Shown: positions 42,614 through 51,756, numbered from the stretch's first letter. The stretch: 64,000 bases of DNA from Chloroflexus islandicus (GCF_001650695.1 NZ_LWQS01000041.1:1-64000); one strand, 5' to 3'. Notes: generated by a model from the letters alone, not told the origin. Numbers and translations: made by a program.

Positions 42614-43585
42614 ATGAGCGTTCGCCAATGGCTGATCATCGTTCTTGCCGTTTGGTGGGGATGGCCGGCGCTGGCTGCGGCCCAACCCGCTGACGTGTCA
42701 TTGGCCGATTACGATCGGTTGCTGCGGGCCGTCCATGCCGCAGCGCAGCGCGGCGATCTGCTCGATGTACAGGCGCTGGCGGCTGAATTGGCGGCGATTA
42801 AGCAGGTGCGCATGCCTGACGGCCAGCTTGCGCAGGTCGATCAGAGCTGGCTCACAGCCGCGCTCGCATCCGGCGATCCTGATTTGCCGGCGATTGCCGC
42901 CCGGCTAGGGGCGTTGATCGATGCCTTAGCGCCGCCCGCCACTGTGCCGGCAGAGGCTGCGTTGCGCCAGTGGCAAGCGGTGTACAACGAGCCTCCCTTC
43001 AATCGCGAGGGAGAGGGATGGTTCACCCGATTTTTGAATTGGTTGTTTGATCTGCTCGATCAACTGAGCCCCGATCTACCGGATGTCCCCGTACCCGAGG
43101 GGGCAGGGGCTAATCCCGCCGCGTTTACCCCGGTGGTCTGGGCCATTTTAGGGATCGCAGCCGTCTTAATCGTTGGTTTGTTGGTTTTCTGGGCGCGGGG
43201 TGTGCGCCGCACCTTGCGCGCGCCGGTCAAAGCGCCGGCTGGTGATGGCGAGGATCCGGTCACGTACAGCGAAGCGCAACGTCTGGCCGCTGAAGCGCGC
43301 CAAGCCGGCGACCGGCGCAGCGCGGTGCGCTATCTCTATCTCGCTGCCCTGCTCTGGCTCGATGAACAGGGCTTATTGCGCTACGAGCGGTCGCTTACCA
43401 ACCGCGAACACCTGCACCGGCTGCGCAGTCAGCCGCCGGTACGCGATCTGCTCGCGCCGGTGGTGGCAACCTTTGACGCGGTGTGGTACGGTTTTCAGCC
43501 AATCGATGACCAAGCGTTCGCCCGTTATGAGCAGCAGGTAGCGGCGGTGCAATCCTTGACCAAATCAGCGGGAACGGCATCATGA
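42614..43585 (+). CDS. DUF4129-domain membrane protein
   Basis: A 323-residue protein with a signal peptide or TM (LIIVLAVWWGWPALAAA), an extracytoplasmic helical region, a second transmembrane segment (VVWAILGIAAVLIVGLLVFW) and a cytoplasmic DUF4129 domain (RLAAEARQAGDRRSAVRYLYLAALLWLDEQGLL split, YERSLTNREHL). The start at 42614 has AAGGAT 8 bases upstream. DUF4129 proteins often occur with MoxR ATPases, DUF58 and transglutaminase-like proteins; here only DUF4350 and a further membrane protein follow. Confidence 0.85.
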   Translation: MSVRQWLIIVLAVWWGWPALAAAQPADVSLADYDRLLRAVHAAAQRGDLLDVQALAAELAAIKQVRMPDGQLAQVDQSWLTAALASGDPDLPAIAARLGALIDALAPPATVPAEAALRQWQAVYNEPPFNREGEGWFTRFLNWLFDLLDQLSPDLPDVPVPEGAGANPAAFTPVVWAILGIAAVLIVGLLVFWARGVRRTLRAPVKAPAGDGEDPVTYSEAQRLAAEARQAGDRRSAVRYLYLAALLWLDEQGLLRYERSLTNREHLHRLRSQPPVRDLLAPVVATFDAVWYGFQPIDDQAFARYEQQVAAVQSLTKSAGTAS

Positions 43586-44721
43586 AGCTGCGACTTGAAG
43601 TGATCGCGCTGATTGCGCTCTTTATCGCGCTTGGCCTCTTTGCCGCCTACAGCGCCGAGCAGAGCGGCCAGCGCACCATTGACGCGCGGGTAACATCGTT
43701 TAGTAGTGACGATAATGGCGCGCTGGCGCTCTACCGTTGGCTCTCGCGGGTGGGGCAGGTTGACCGGCTGGCCTATCGCCCGTTTACCTTGACCCCGAAT
43801 GACGGACTGCTGTTGGTGTTGGGGCCAAGCGAACGGTACCAGCCGGCGCAAGTTGACGCAGTGGTGGAATGGGTCAAAGCTGGCGGCGTGCTGGTGGTGG
43901 CCGATAATGCGCCGAGCCCGCAGAGCGCTGTGTCGCCCTTGCTGGCGGCGTTTGATCTCAAACTCATCGCGAGCGAACGGCGCATCACTACCGCCGCGGT
44001 CTTGCACCCCGCCCTCGGCGCGCCGCCGGTGGCCCGCGTGCCGGCATACACACGCGCCGCGATCGCTGCGACCACGCCATTGCCGGCCTTTGCGCCGCTG
44101 GCGGCTGATGGCGCAACAACGATCATTGCCGGCCAACGCTTCGGCGACGGGTATGTAATCGCCTTGTCAAGCGTCTACCCATTCACGAACGAAGGTCTGC
44201 GCGAGCCTGAATCGGCGGCGCTGGTGCTCAACCTGCTCCGCTGGCTGCCTCCCGGCAAGCGGATCGTGTTCGATGAATTTCACCATGGCTTCGGCCCGTC
44301 AACCGATTTGCGCAGCTTGTTGCTGAGCAATCCGCTCGGTTGGGCCATCCTGTACAGTGTGGCGATGGTGGGCCTATACATCCTCGCCGGCAGCCGCCGG
44401 TTCGCCCGCCCGCTGCCGTTGCGCAGCGAAGCCGCTCGCCGCAGCAGTGTCGAATTCATTGACAGTATGGCCGGCATGTTGCGCCGCGCGAAACAGATTA
44501 CCTACGCCGCCGAACACTACCGGCACACGCTCCGGCGCCGGCTCGGCCAACCCTATGGCATCTCGCTCGCGCTTGACGATGAGGCTTTTGTCGCCGAATT
44601 AGCCGCGATTCGCCCGATCGATCGCGCCACCCTGAGCCGGGTGCTAGCTGAATTACGGCGTCCGGATCTGAGTGAAGTCGAGTTGCTGAACCTCGTCGCC
44701 GAAGCTGATCGCATTAGGTAG
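43582..44721 (+). CDS. DUF4350-domain membrane protein
   Basis: A 379-residue protein: N-terminal TM (VIALIALFIALGLFAAY), an extracytoplasmic domain with DNGALALYRWLSRVGQ and VDAVVEWVKAGGVLVVAD typical of DUF4350, a second TM (WAILYSVAMVGLYILAGS) and a cytoplasmic tail. It overlaps the DUF4129 gene by ATGA. Function unknown; the family is tied to MoxR-type chaperone systems. Confidence 0.85.
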   Translation: MKLRLEVIALIALFIALGLFAAYSAEQSGQRTIDARVTSFSSDDNGALALYRWLSRVGQVDRLAYRPFTLTPNDGLLLVLGPSERYQPAQVDAVVEWVKAGGVLVVADNAPSPQSAVSPLLAAFDLKLIASERRITTAAVLHPALGAPPVARVPAYTRAAIAATTPLPAFAPLAADGATTIIAGQRFGDGYVIALSSVYPFTNEGLREPESAALVLNLLRWLPPGKRIVFDEFHHGFGPSTDLRSLLLSNPLGWAILYSVAMVGLYILAGSRRFARPLPLRSEAARRSSVEFIDSMAGMLRRAKQITYAAEHYRHTLRRRLGQPYGISLALDDEAFVAELAAIRPIDRATLSRVLAELRRPDLSEVELLNLVAEADRIR

Positions 44722-44769
44722 CGACCGTCTGCGCAGCTATTGCCGTCCATACACCGAGAGGACAAACCG

Positions 44770-45717
44770 ATGCCCAACCCACGGCGTTTGCCCTTGCAAG
44801 AAGCGATCAACCTGCTTGACGAAGGCGTCAATCTCTACCGGCGCTATCTCAGCACCTTCGCGTTGCTAGCCGCTCTGTTTAGCTTGCCGGCGCTGATCGT
44901 CACCTTCAATCTTCTCTTTTCACTCGGCGATCTAGAGGAAACGTTCTTTGAGGATCTGTTCCTCATTCTCGCCGGCCTGCTCTTCACCTCGCTGCTGATG
45001 ATTCCACCGCTGACCCGCGCCACCCGGATGGCGGTCGATGGCCAGCCGCCGTCGCTGCGCAGCGTGCTATGGCGGTGGCCGCAGATTGGGCGCTGGCTCA
45101 TCGCTAGTATGTACGGCGGGGCAATGGCGTTGGTTTGGGTGATGATCATGTCGTCGGTTAGCGGGGTTTTAATGTTTATCGCTTTTTGTGTGCTGATTGC
45201 TGTAGTTTTCGTTACGAGCACTGCGTTAAGCACCAGCGCGTTGATTGTATTTTTGCCATTAATCATCATCGCCGGACTCATCGCGTATTTCCTCTATCTC
45301 GTTCTGAGCGCCTCTGGTCTGGTGGCTGCTCTGTACAGCATCCAACCGATCATTGACGACACCATTCCTATTGGGTTTGCGTTCAAGCTCTCGTGGAGTC
45401 TGCTTTTCCGGCGTTTCTCCTATAATGTGCTTGTTTTTGCCTGTGCAGCGTTGCTCTTCAGCGTATTGGCAGTGATTGTAACGCTGACGATCGCGGTCTT
45501 GCTGCCAGCGCCCTTTGGTCTGCTGTTCGGCGCGGAACATCCGCTGACCCGCGGCTTGAGCGCCGTGGCGTGGGTGATTGGGTTGACGGCGGCGATGCCG
45601 CTATTGCCGATCTGGAGCACGCTTCACTACCGGCAAATGCTAGCTGAGCGCAACGGTGTCGATCTGGCCCGGCGCATCCAGCAGGCGGCTCACAGCGAGG
45701 TACGCTTGGCGTCGTGA
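44770..45717 (+). CDS. Polytopic membrane protein of unknown function
   Basis: A 315-residue protein with about six long hydrophobic segments. N-terminal LQEAINLLDEGVNLYRRY followed by FALLAALFSLPALIVTF resembles glycerophosphodiester phosphodiesterase membrane-domain-like or DUF-type six-TM proteins often found beside DUF4129/DUF4350 genes. It is 48 bases after the DUF4350 gene. GAGAGGA precedes ATG 44770. Confidence 0.78.
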   Translation: MPNPRRLPLQEAINLLDEGVNLYRRYLSTFALLAALFSLPALIVTFNLLFSLGDLEETFFEDLFLILAGLLFTSLLMIPPLTRATRMAVDGQPPSLRSVLWRWPQIGRWLIASMYGGAMALVWVMIMSSVSGVLMFIAFCVLIAVVFVTSTALSTSALIVFLPLIIIAGLIAYFLYLVLSASGLVAALYSIQPIIDDTIPIGFAFKLSWSLLFRRFSYNVLVFACAALLFSVLAVIVTLTIAVLLPAPFGLLFGAEHPLTRGLSAVAWVIGLTAAMPLLPIWSTLHYRQMLAERNGVDLARRIQQAAHSEVRLAS

Positions 45718-46050
45718 GGTGGGGTATTGCGAGGGGGCGAAGCCCCCGCAGCAATCTCCTCCTTCGGCGGAAAGGTTCCGCTCCCGTGCTCGAAGGGGAT
45801 TGCTTCGCTCCGCTGCGCTACGCTCGCACTGACAAGCGGGGAGCAGATCTGTCATTGCGAGGGAGTGGCGGTACCCAGCAGGGTTGGGTGCCGCCCGACC
45901 GAAGCAATCTCCCGCTTTGGCGGGAACGAGCGCTGAGGGGGCGCAGCCCCCGAAGCAATCTCCCACTTCAGCGGGAACGACCACTGAGCGGCTTGCTCCT
46001 ATGATCGAAGGCGAAGGAGTCATTAATCTACGATCTTATCATCAATCGCC
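45718..46050. repeat. TCATTGCGAG palindromes upstream of the GIY-YIG gene
   Basis: Starts immediately after the membrane protein stop. A unit at 45723-45861 (TATTGCGAGGG ... CTCGCACTGACA) is a near-identical direct copy of 46344-46476 on the other side of the GIY-YIG gene. It is followed by a longer-hairpin variant (45852-45910, with GTGGCGGTACCC / GGGTGCCGCC) and a further half. The last ~50 bases before the ATG are AT-rich and non-repetitive. Confidence 0.88.
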
Positions 46051-46341
46051 ATGCAACATCATTACTTTGTCTATATTATGACGAATAACCACCACACTGT
46101 TCTCTATACCGGTATGACAAACGATTTAACACGGCGCGTTTATCAACATAAGACTGGACGAGGATCACAATTTACGCGAAAATATCAAGCCACGAAATTG
46201 GTGTACTATGAAATGACGACAGATGTACGTGCTGCCATTACGAGGGAGAAACAGATCAAAGCCGGCTCACGGCAAAAGAAGATCGCTTTAATTGAAGCGA
46301 TGAATCCGGAGTGGCGCGATCTGTCAGTGGATTGGGCGTAG
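46051..46341 (+). CDS. Small GIY-YIG endonuclease
   Basis: A 96-residue single-domain nuclease. The GIY-YIG core is FVYIMTNN followed by VLYTGMTNDLTRRVYQH; later residues TREKQIKAGSRQKKIALIE hold the metal-binding Glu, and NPEWRDL closes the domain. It matches the short UPF0213/YhbQ-like class of stand-alone proteins. Base composition is clearly more AT-rich than all neighbours, indicating transfer. It is enclosed by ~140-base direct repeats and palindromic arrays. No ribosome site is obvious. Possible role: nuclease that mobilises or maintains the surrounding repeats (inference). Confidence 0.88.
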   Translation: MQHHYFVYIMTNNHHTVLYTGMTNDLTRRVYQHKTGRGSQFTRKYQATKLVYYEMTTDVRAAITREKQIKAGSRQKKIALIEAMNPEWRDLSVDWA

Positions 46342-47540
46342 TGTCATTGCGAGGGGGCGCAGCGCCCGCAGCAATCTCCTCCTTCGGCGGAAAGGTTCCG
46401 CTCCCGTGCTCGGGGGAGATTGCTCCGCTGCGCTACGCTCGCAATGACAGGTGGGGAGCAGATCTGTCATTGCGAGGGCGCGAAGCGCCCGAAGCAATCC
46501 CCCGCTTCGGCGGGAACGAGCGCTGAGGGGGATCATCCCGTGCTCGTGGGAGATTGCTTCGCTCCGCTGCGCTACGCTCGCAATGACAGGTGGGGAGCCG
46601 ATCTGTCATTGCGAGGGCGCGAAGCGCCCGAAGCAATCCCCCGCGTCGGCGGGAACGAGCGCTGAGCGGGTGCATCTCGTGCTCGAAGGGGATTGCTTCG
46701 CTCCGCTGCGCTACGCTCGCAATGACAGGTGGGGAGCAGATCTGTCATTGCGAGGGAGTGGCGGCACCCAGCAGCGCTGGGTGCCGCCCGACCGAAGCAA
46801 TCCCCCGCTTCGGCGGGAACGACCACTGAGCGGGTGCATCCCGTGCTCGAAGGAGATTGCTTCGCTCCGCTGCGCTACGCTCGCAATGACAGGTGGGGAG
46901 CCGATCTGTCATTGCGAGGGGGCGCAGCCCCCGAAGCAATCCCCCGCGTCGGCGGGAACGAGCGCTGAGCGGGTGCATCTCGTGCTCGGAGGAGATTGCT
47001 TCGCTCCGCTGCGCTACGCTCGCAATGACAGGTGGGGAGCAGATCTGTCATTGCGAGGGCGCGAAGCGCCCGAAGCAATCCCCCGCTTCGGCGGGAACGA
47101 CCGCTGAGGGGGATCATCCCGTGCTCGTGGGGGATTGCTTCGCTCCGCTGCGCTACGCTCGCAATGACAGGTGGAGGGCGGCGGTGCGCCATGACAGGTG
47201 GAGGGCGGCTCTGTCATTGCGAGGGCGCGAAGCGCCCGAAGCAATCCCCCGCTTCGGCGGGAACGAGCGCTGAGCGGGTGCATCCCGTGCTCGAAGGGGA
47301 TTGCTTCGCTCCGCTGCGCTACGCTCGCAATGACAGGTGGAGGGCGGGGGAATGTGGCCCCCACCCCAGCCCTCCCCCGCTGGGGGAGGGAGTCACAAGG
47401 CAGGGTGCCTGAGCGGGTGCATCCCGTGCTCGTGGGGGATTGCTTCGCTCCGCTGCGCTACGCTCGCAATGACAGGTGGAGGGCGGCGGTGCGCAATGAC
47501 TGGCGGAAAGCGGCAATAGTGATAAAGTGATACTATTATC
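46342..47540. repeat. Tandem array of ~139-base TCATTGCGAG palindromic units
   Basis: Left ends TCATTGCGAG occur at 46344, 46467, 46606, 46744, 46909, 47048 and 47214, giving spacings of 123, 139, 138, 165, 139 and 166. Each unit runs from TCATTGCGAGGGCGCGAAGC to GCTACGCTCGCAATGACAGG, i.e. inverted halves of ~35 bases around a short core, with a linker GGTGGGGAGCAGATCTG. The 165/166 units carry a ~27-base addition, in one case a longer GTGGCGGCACCC hairpin. A last half-unit and a GGGGGAGGG tract follow to 47500. Frames in this area translate the palindromes and are not called. Confidence 0.9.
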
Positions 47541-47573
47541 TTGTTTACCATCCATCATAAATGGGATGATCGT

Positions 47574-48338
47574 ATGGATCCAATCAGTGTGATTAAAGTC
47601 AGCGGCCACGAACTCGACGATCCGGCATTTCTGGGTGGTCTGACTGAAACGATTCGCACCATGCACCAACCGGTGGTGCTGGTGCATGGCGGTGGGAAAG
47701 AGATCAGCGCAGCGGTGGAACAAGCCGGGTTGCAGGTAGAGTTTGTCGATGGCTTGCGGGTGACGTCGCCGGAAGTGATGGCGATTATGCAAATGGTCGT
47801 CTGTGGGGCGATCAACAAGCGGATCGTTACGGCGCTGGTCAATGCTGGTGCGCGCGCGATCGGCCTCAGTGGGCTAGATCTCGGCTTGCTCCGCTGTGAA
47901 CCCTACCGGCCCAACGGGCGCGATTTAGGCCGGGTGGGAGTGGTGACAACGGTTGATGGTGCGGCGTTGCGCCAGATGCTGGCGTTGGGTTGGTTGCCGG
48001 TGATTGCGCCGGTGGCGTTGGGGAGCGCCGATGGCCTGAGTTACAACGTGAACGCCGACATGGTGGCTGAAGCGGTGGCTGGCGCGCTCAGCGGCGCTGA
48101 ATTGGTGTTTGTCAGCAATGTGCCGGGGGTATTGGTGGAAGGCCGGGTTGCGCCAACCCTCACCCCTTCAGCAACGGAAGCGTATATCGCGGCGGGGGTG
48201 ATCAGCGGCGGCATGATCCCGAAGGTGCGGGCGGCCTTGGCTGCTCTCAGCCGGGGCGCGGCGAGCGTCCGGATCACGAATCTGGCCGGTCTCAGCGATG
48301 GCGGCACGCGCTTTGTGAGCGAGGAAACCGGGCCATGA
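47574..48338 (+). CDS. argB: Acetylglutamate kinase
   Basis: A 254-residue amino-acid kinase. Visible are VLVHGGGKEIS (glycine loop), VDGLRVTSPEVM, NVNADMVAEAVAGAL and GVISGGMIPKVRAAL, which fit ArgB (or the LysZ paralogue of LysW-dependent lysine synthesis; no LysW-pathway gene is adjacent). It phosphorylates N-acetylglutamate in arginine synthesis. ATG 47574 gives the family-like N-terminus; the ribosome site (GGGATGAT) is weak. It overlaps the Crp-like gene by ATGA. Confidence 0.88.
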   Translation: MDPISVIKVSGHELDDPAFLGGLTETIRTMHQPVVLVHGGGKEISAAVEQAGLQVEFVDGLRVTSPEVMAIMQMVVCGAINKRIVTALVNAGARAIGLSGLDLGLLRCEPYRPNGRDLGRVGVVTTVDGAALRQMLALGWLPVIAPVALGSADGLSYNVNADMVAEAVAGALSGAELVFVSNVPGVLVEGRVAPTLTPSATEAYIAAGVISGGMIPKVRAALAALSRGAASVRITNLAGLSDGGTRFVSEETGP

Positions 48339-49006
48339 CCAACCGCCAGAGTCTCTTGGCGCTCTTTCCCGATCTTGATCCAGCGGCCCAAGCCGATCTG
48401 GCGGCATTATTGCAGGTTGGTTCGTATCCGGCGGGGCATACCTTTCACATGCCGAATGAAGCCGGCGCGCACGTCTTTCTCTTGCAACAAGGCCGGGTCA
48501 GGATTTATAAGCTCTCGCCGGAAGGGCGGGCATTGACGCTGTTGGTGCTCCATCCACCGAGTCTGTTTGGTGAAATGGCGCTGATCGGGCCGGGGATTCA
48601 CGATACCTGCGCCGAAGCGATGACCGATTGCGTAGTGGCGCGGATCGAGCGGGAAGCGTTGCGCGCCTTTCTCAGCCGCCATCCGGGGGCGGCAATTGAT
48701 CTGATGGAGTTGATGGGCGCGCGCTTGCGTACCATGGAACAACGGCTGGCCGATATTGCCTTCAAGAGCGTGCCGCAGCGCTTGGCGGCCCTGTTGCTCG
48801 ATCTGGCCGGCGATCCGGCTGATGGCGCACCGCCGGCGACGCTCGTCCGGTATACCCACCAGCAATTGGCCGAGATGATCGGCGCCTACCGCGAAACGGT
48901 GACGAAGGCGCTCGGCGATATGCGTGAGGCGAACCTCATCCGGATCGCTGACGATGCGATCGTCTTAGTCGATCTTGCCCAATTGCGCCGCTTAGCATCC
49001 GGGTAA
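48335..49006 (+). CDS. Crp/Fnr-family transcriptional regulator
   Basis: A 223-residue regulator with an N-terminal cyclic-nucleotide-type beta-roll (PAGHTFHMPNEAGAHVFLLQ, PPSLFGEMALIG) and a C-terminal winged helix-turn-helix (YTHQQLAEMIGAYRETVTKAL). The N-terminal FNR cysteine cluster is absent, so it is not a typical oxygen sensor. It is translationally coupled to argB, an uncommon pairing. Confidence 0.92.
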   Translation: MTNRQSLLALFPDLDPAAQADLAALLQVGSYPAGHTFHMPNEAGAHVFLLQQGRVRIYKLSPEGRALTLLVLHPPSLFGEMALIGPGIHDTCAEAMTDCVVARIEREALRAFLSRHPGAAIDLMELMGARLRTMEQRLADIAFKSVPQRLAALLLDLAGDPADGAPPATLVRYTHQQLAEMIGAYRETVTKALGDMREANLIRIADDAIVLVDLAQLRRLASG

Positions 49007-49152
49007 ATATTCTCTACGGAATTATACCGCAACAACCGCGTTCTCGTGTTACAGTAATAGGTAAAGATGACATCCGGCTAACGGCGGTTGCCATCATCGT
49101 CAGACTCAGGTACAATCGAGAGGTTATGATACTGTTGCAAGGAGTGCAATTG

Positions 49153-49779
49153 ATGGTAACCTACGACGATCTCGTGATGGCGCTGGAAGATGCATGGCTC
49201 AGCGTTGGCCTGCATGAACACGCGCTGATAGAGAGCGTCATCCCCGCCACGCACGATCGTACCTGCAAGATTGAACTCTTCCCCGATCACGCCGAGCCGT
49301 TAACGTTGGCGACGATGCCGCCGTGGCTTGAGATTAACTTTACGTGGTCGCCGGTGCATCAACTGATTAGCGAAGGCCGCGATTTGCCGGCTGATCCGCT
49401 TGAATTGACCATGACGTACACGGTGACGCTGACCAATCACCGTGATCGGAGCGACATTGAATTGGTGCGCATGTTTCAGCGCGCCGTCCACACCGCCTTT
49501 GAGCGCCATTTTCCGGCTGAGATAGCCGAAGTTGAGCCGGTTTCAGTGGAAGTGCGGCGCGTGTATCAACCTGCCGGGCAACGGGTTGAATTAGAAGCGG
49601 TGCAGTTAGTCAGCTCAACGATGGTTGATCTGTTCGAGCAGTGGGAAGACCGTGATGTGCAGAGCCTCCGCCGGCTCTTGCGTTCGGAGATGAGTCTGGC
49701 CCGCACGATCATCGCTAATCTGAGCGATACCTTCCATCCGCATGGCAATGGCGGCTATCGCTCGGTAGATGCGGCGTAG
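49153..49779 (+). CDS. Conserved-looking protein of unknown function
   Basis: A 208-residue soluble protein without signal or TM segments; acidic, with MVTYDDLVMALEDAW at the start and a helical C-terminal third (QSLRRLLRSEMSLARTIIA). No family recognised. ATG 49153 has AAGGAG 8 bases upstream; an ATG nine codons earlier overlaps that site. Codon use matches neighbours, so it is probably native. Stand-alone, convergent with the membrane pair. Confidence 0.75.
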   Translation: MVTYDDLVMALEDAWLSVGLHEHALIESVIPATHDRTCKIELFPDHAEPLTLATMPPWLEINFTWSPVHQLISEGRDLPADPLELTMTYTVTLTNHRDRSDIELVRMFQRAVHTAFERHFPAEIAEVEPVSVEVRRVYQPAGQRVELEAVQLVSSTMVDLFEQWEDRDVQSLRRLLRSEMSLARTIIANLSDTFHPHGNGGYRSVDAA

Positions 49780-49808
49780 CAGCGGGGCGCGGTCTGCCGC
49801 GCCTTGCT

Positions 49809-50516
49809 TCAGCGACTGTCGAGCAGCACGCCGCTTGCCGCTACCAACGCCGCGCTTGCCCATACATATCCCCATTGCACCGGTAGGCGGCGCGCCGCTG
49901 CCATACCGGCAAGGGCGATCGTTATCGCCGCCGCCACACCTAGCCACGCCGGGGCAGCGGCGGCGATGGTGTTGATGGCGGCGCTGAGCGGCAAGACTCC
50001 GATCAGCATGAGCCCCAAGGCGCTGCAAGCGGCGGCGAGATGGGGTTGGGGCGGAGCAAGGCGCGGTATGGCAGCGATCCAAGCCCCGGCGCCGAGGAGG
50101 AGTGCCGCTTGCCGTACCGGGGTGGATGGCCAGCGCAGCAAGCCGCTGAGGTCGAAGGTGCCTGCTGCGCTAGCCAGAGCGATTGCGGCAAGGAAGGTGG
50201 GCAGGTAGTGCGCAGCAAGCTGGTGCGGATCGCGGCGCTCGGCGGCGGCGCGGCGCAATTCCGGCCAGAGCAGCAACGTCACGGCGGTGGGCAAATCGAG
50301 ACCGTAAGGGAACGAGGCTGCTGGAGCGAGAGGAAGCAGCGCAATGGCGCTGAGCGGCGGCAACAGATCGAGCAACCTTGGTGCGGTGAGCGGTTCAAGC
50401 TGCCGGATACCACGCAACCGGGCTAAGACCAACGCAGCCAGCACCGCGCTCAGCCCGCCGGGGTAGAGCAGCAGCCGCAGCCACGCTTGGCCAAACGCAC
50501 CCAGCAGATCGCTCAT
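49809..50516 (-). CDS. Polytopic membrane protein, possibly NuoH-like fragment
   Basis: A 235-residue protein with six or seven hydrophobic segments. N-terminal AWLRLLLYPGGLSAVLAALVLARL and the Leu/Pro-rich second segment faintly recall NuoH/HyfC-type ion-translocating subunits, but no diagnostic motif is intact. The start at 50516 overlaps the previous gene's stop by ATGA. A longer frame exists but its upstream part is a shadow of that gene. Confidence 0.6.
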   Translation of the reverse strand: MSDLLGAFGQAWLRLLLYPGGLSAVLAALVLARLRGIRQLEPLTAPRLLDLLPPLSAIALLPLAPAASFPYGLDLPTAVTLLLWPELRRAAAERRDPHQLAAHYLPTFLAAIALASAAGTFDLSGLLRWPSTPVRQAALLLGAGAWIAAIPRLAPPQPHLAAACSALGLMLIGVLPLSAAINTIAAAAPAWLGVAAAITIALAGMAAARRLPVQWGYVWASAALVAASGVLLDSR

Positions 50517-51742
50517 ACCCACCCGCGCCAGCGACTGATCAGCCAGACAAGTGCGCCAAACAGCCCCATCAACGCCAACAACGCTAGTCCCGGCGCGGTG
50601 GCTGCGGTGCGCGCGCCGGAGTCGAGCGCTAGCAACCCAGCCCATCCCCACGGTTCGATCGCTCCATACGGCGTCAATCCGCCTTGCAGATGGTCGCTGA
50701 GCGGACGGAGCAGCCAACGCGCCAAGACCGGCGCGGCAAGGCCGAGCGCGAGACCAGCCAGCGCGCCGGCTGTGCTTGGCCAGCGGGCCGGCCCTTGGAT
50801 GTGGCGGCCTGCCGCCAGCATGCACAACAACGCGGCGGCCCACACCACAATGGCCAAGACCGGTATACCGGCGGCCATCGCTGCGGCACTGGCCGACCAG
50901 AAGGCGACAAAGCCGAGGGTGCCCGGCACGGCGCCAGTTAACAGCCAACCGGCCCACGTCGCAGATCCTGCCATTGGTTGCGCCAGCCGGCGCAAAGTGA
51001 GATGCAGCAACAGCAACCCAGCCGCCGCTACCCCCGCCGGCGAGGCGCAGCCGGTCACGGTAAGGGCTAAGCCGCTCAAACTCCGTTGCAGCCACTCCTC
51101 CGCTTCCAGCGGCTCGGTTGTCGTGGCCGCGCGCCATGCTGCGCTGATAGCGAGCATGCCGCCTAGCAGCAGCGTGGCCAACTGCCAACCCAGATTCCAC
51201 GGCCCCACGCTAAACAACCGCAATACGGCGGCAATTCCAGCCAACGCCGCCAGTGGATCGAATGGCCCTCGTTTAGCCGTGGCGAGATCAAGGAGGCCGG
51301 CAGCAATTGCTGCCCCGGCCAAGAGCAAGATGAAGCTCAGGCTATTCAAGCCATCGCCGCTGGCGTTCAAGCGCCACGACGAAGCAAACCAGCCGATCAA
51401 GCCATACCCCGTCGCCAACGCCACCCCGGCCCCTCGTTCCCGCCAGCGTTCGCTCAAGAGCAGTGTGATCATCAACCCCACTGCGATTCCGGCCAGATGG
51501 CCGCTCAGTATCGCAAAACCCAGCGCCGCCAGTTGCCCCACACGCCGCCAGTGGGCCGGTATGGTGAACATCAGCAGGCCAGCCGTGATGAGCACGAGGC
51601 AGCTTAACCCGTCAATCACGATGAAGGCGTGAAGGGTGGTGAATGGCTGGCGCTGGATGCGGAACAGCATGCCAATGCCGCTCAACCCGGCGATTGCGCC
51701 GGTCAGCCGGTAGGGTACGTGGTTGAAGGGTAGGAAATGCAT
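50513..51742 (-). CDS. Polytopic membrane protein, NuoN/MrpD-like in outline
   Basis: A 409-residue protein with about 11-12 hydrophobic segments. FIVIDGLSCLVLITAGLLMF and the paired-helix layout recall antiporter-like complex I subunits (NuoL/M/N), but the usual Lys/His/Glu pattern is not evident. It forms a two-gene unit with the protein above. Start unclear: ATG 51742 has no good ribosome site; a TTG at 51763 is possible. Confidence 0.6.
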   Translation of the reverse strand: MHFLPFNHVPYRLTGAIAGLSGIGMLFRIQRQPFTTLHAFIVIDGLSCLVLITAGLLMFTIPAHWRRVGQLAALGFAILSGHLAGIAVGLMITLLLSERWRERGAGVALATGYGLIGWFASSWRLNASGDGLNSLSFILLLAGAAIAAGLLDLATAKRGPFDPLAALAGIAAVLRLFSVGPWNLGWQLATLLLGGMLAISAAWRAATTTEPLEAEEWLQRSLSGLALTVTGCASPAGVAAAGLLLLHLTLRRLAQPMAGSATWAGWLLTGAVPGTLGFVAFWSASAAAMAAGIPVLAIVVWAAALLCMLAAGRHIQGPARWPSTAGALAGLALGLAAPVLARWLLRPLSDHLQGGLTPYGAIEPWGWAGLLALDSGARTAATAPGLALLALMGLFGALVWLISRWRGWV

Positions 51743-51756
51743 GTGAGGAGCATACT

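Noticed and set aside
46342-47540. Possible CRISPR array or tandem coding frames across the repeats
   Set aside because: The period is ~139 bases with palindromic units and near-identical contents, not short direct repeats with unique spacers. Long frames in this region translate palindromes and shift with unit insertions.
49809-51200. 463-residue minus-strand frame
   Set aside because: Its first half is an out-of-frame shadow of the 409-residue membrane protein. Only the part from 50516 has membrane-protein character and a coupled start.
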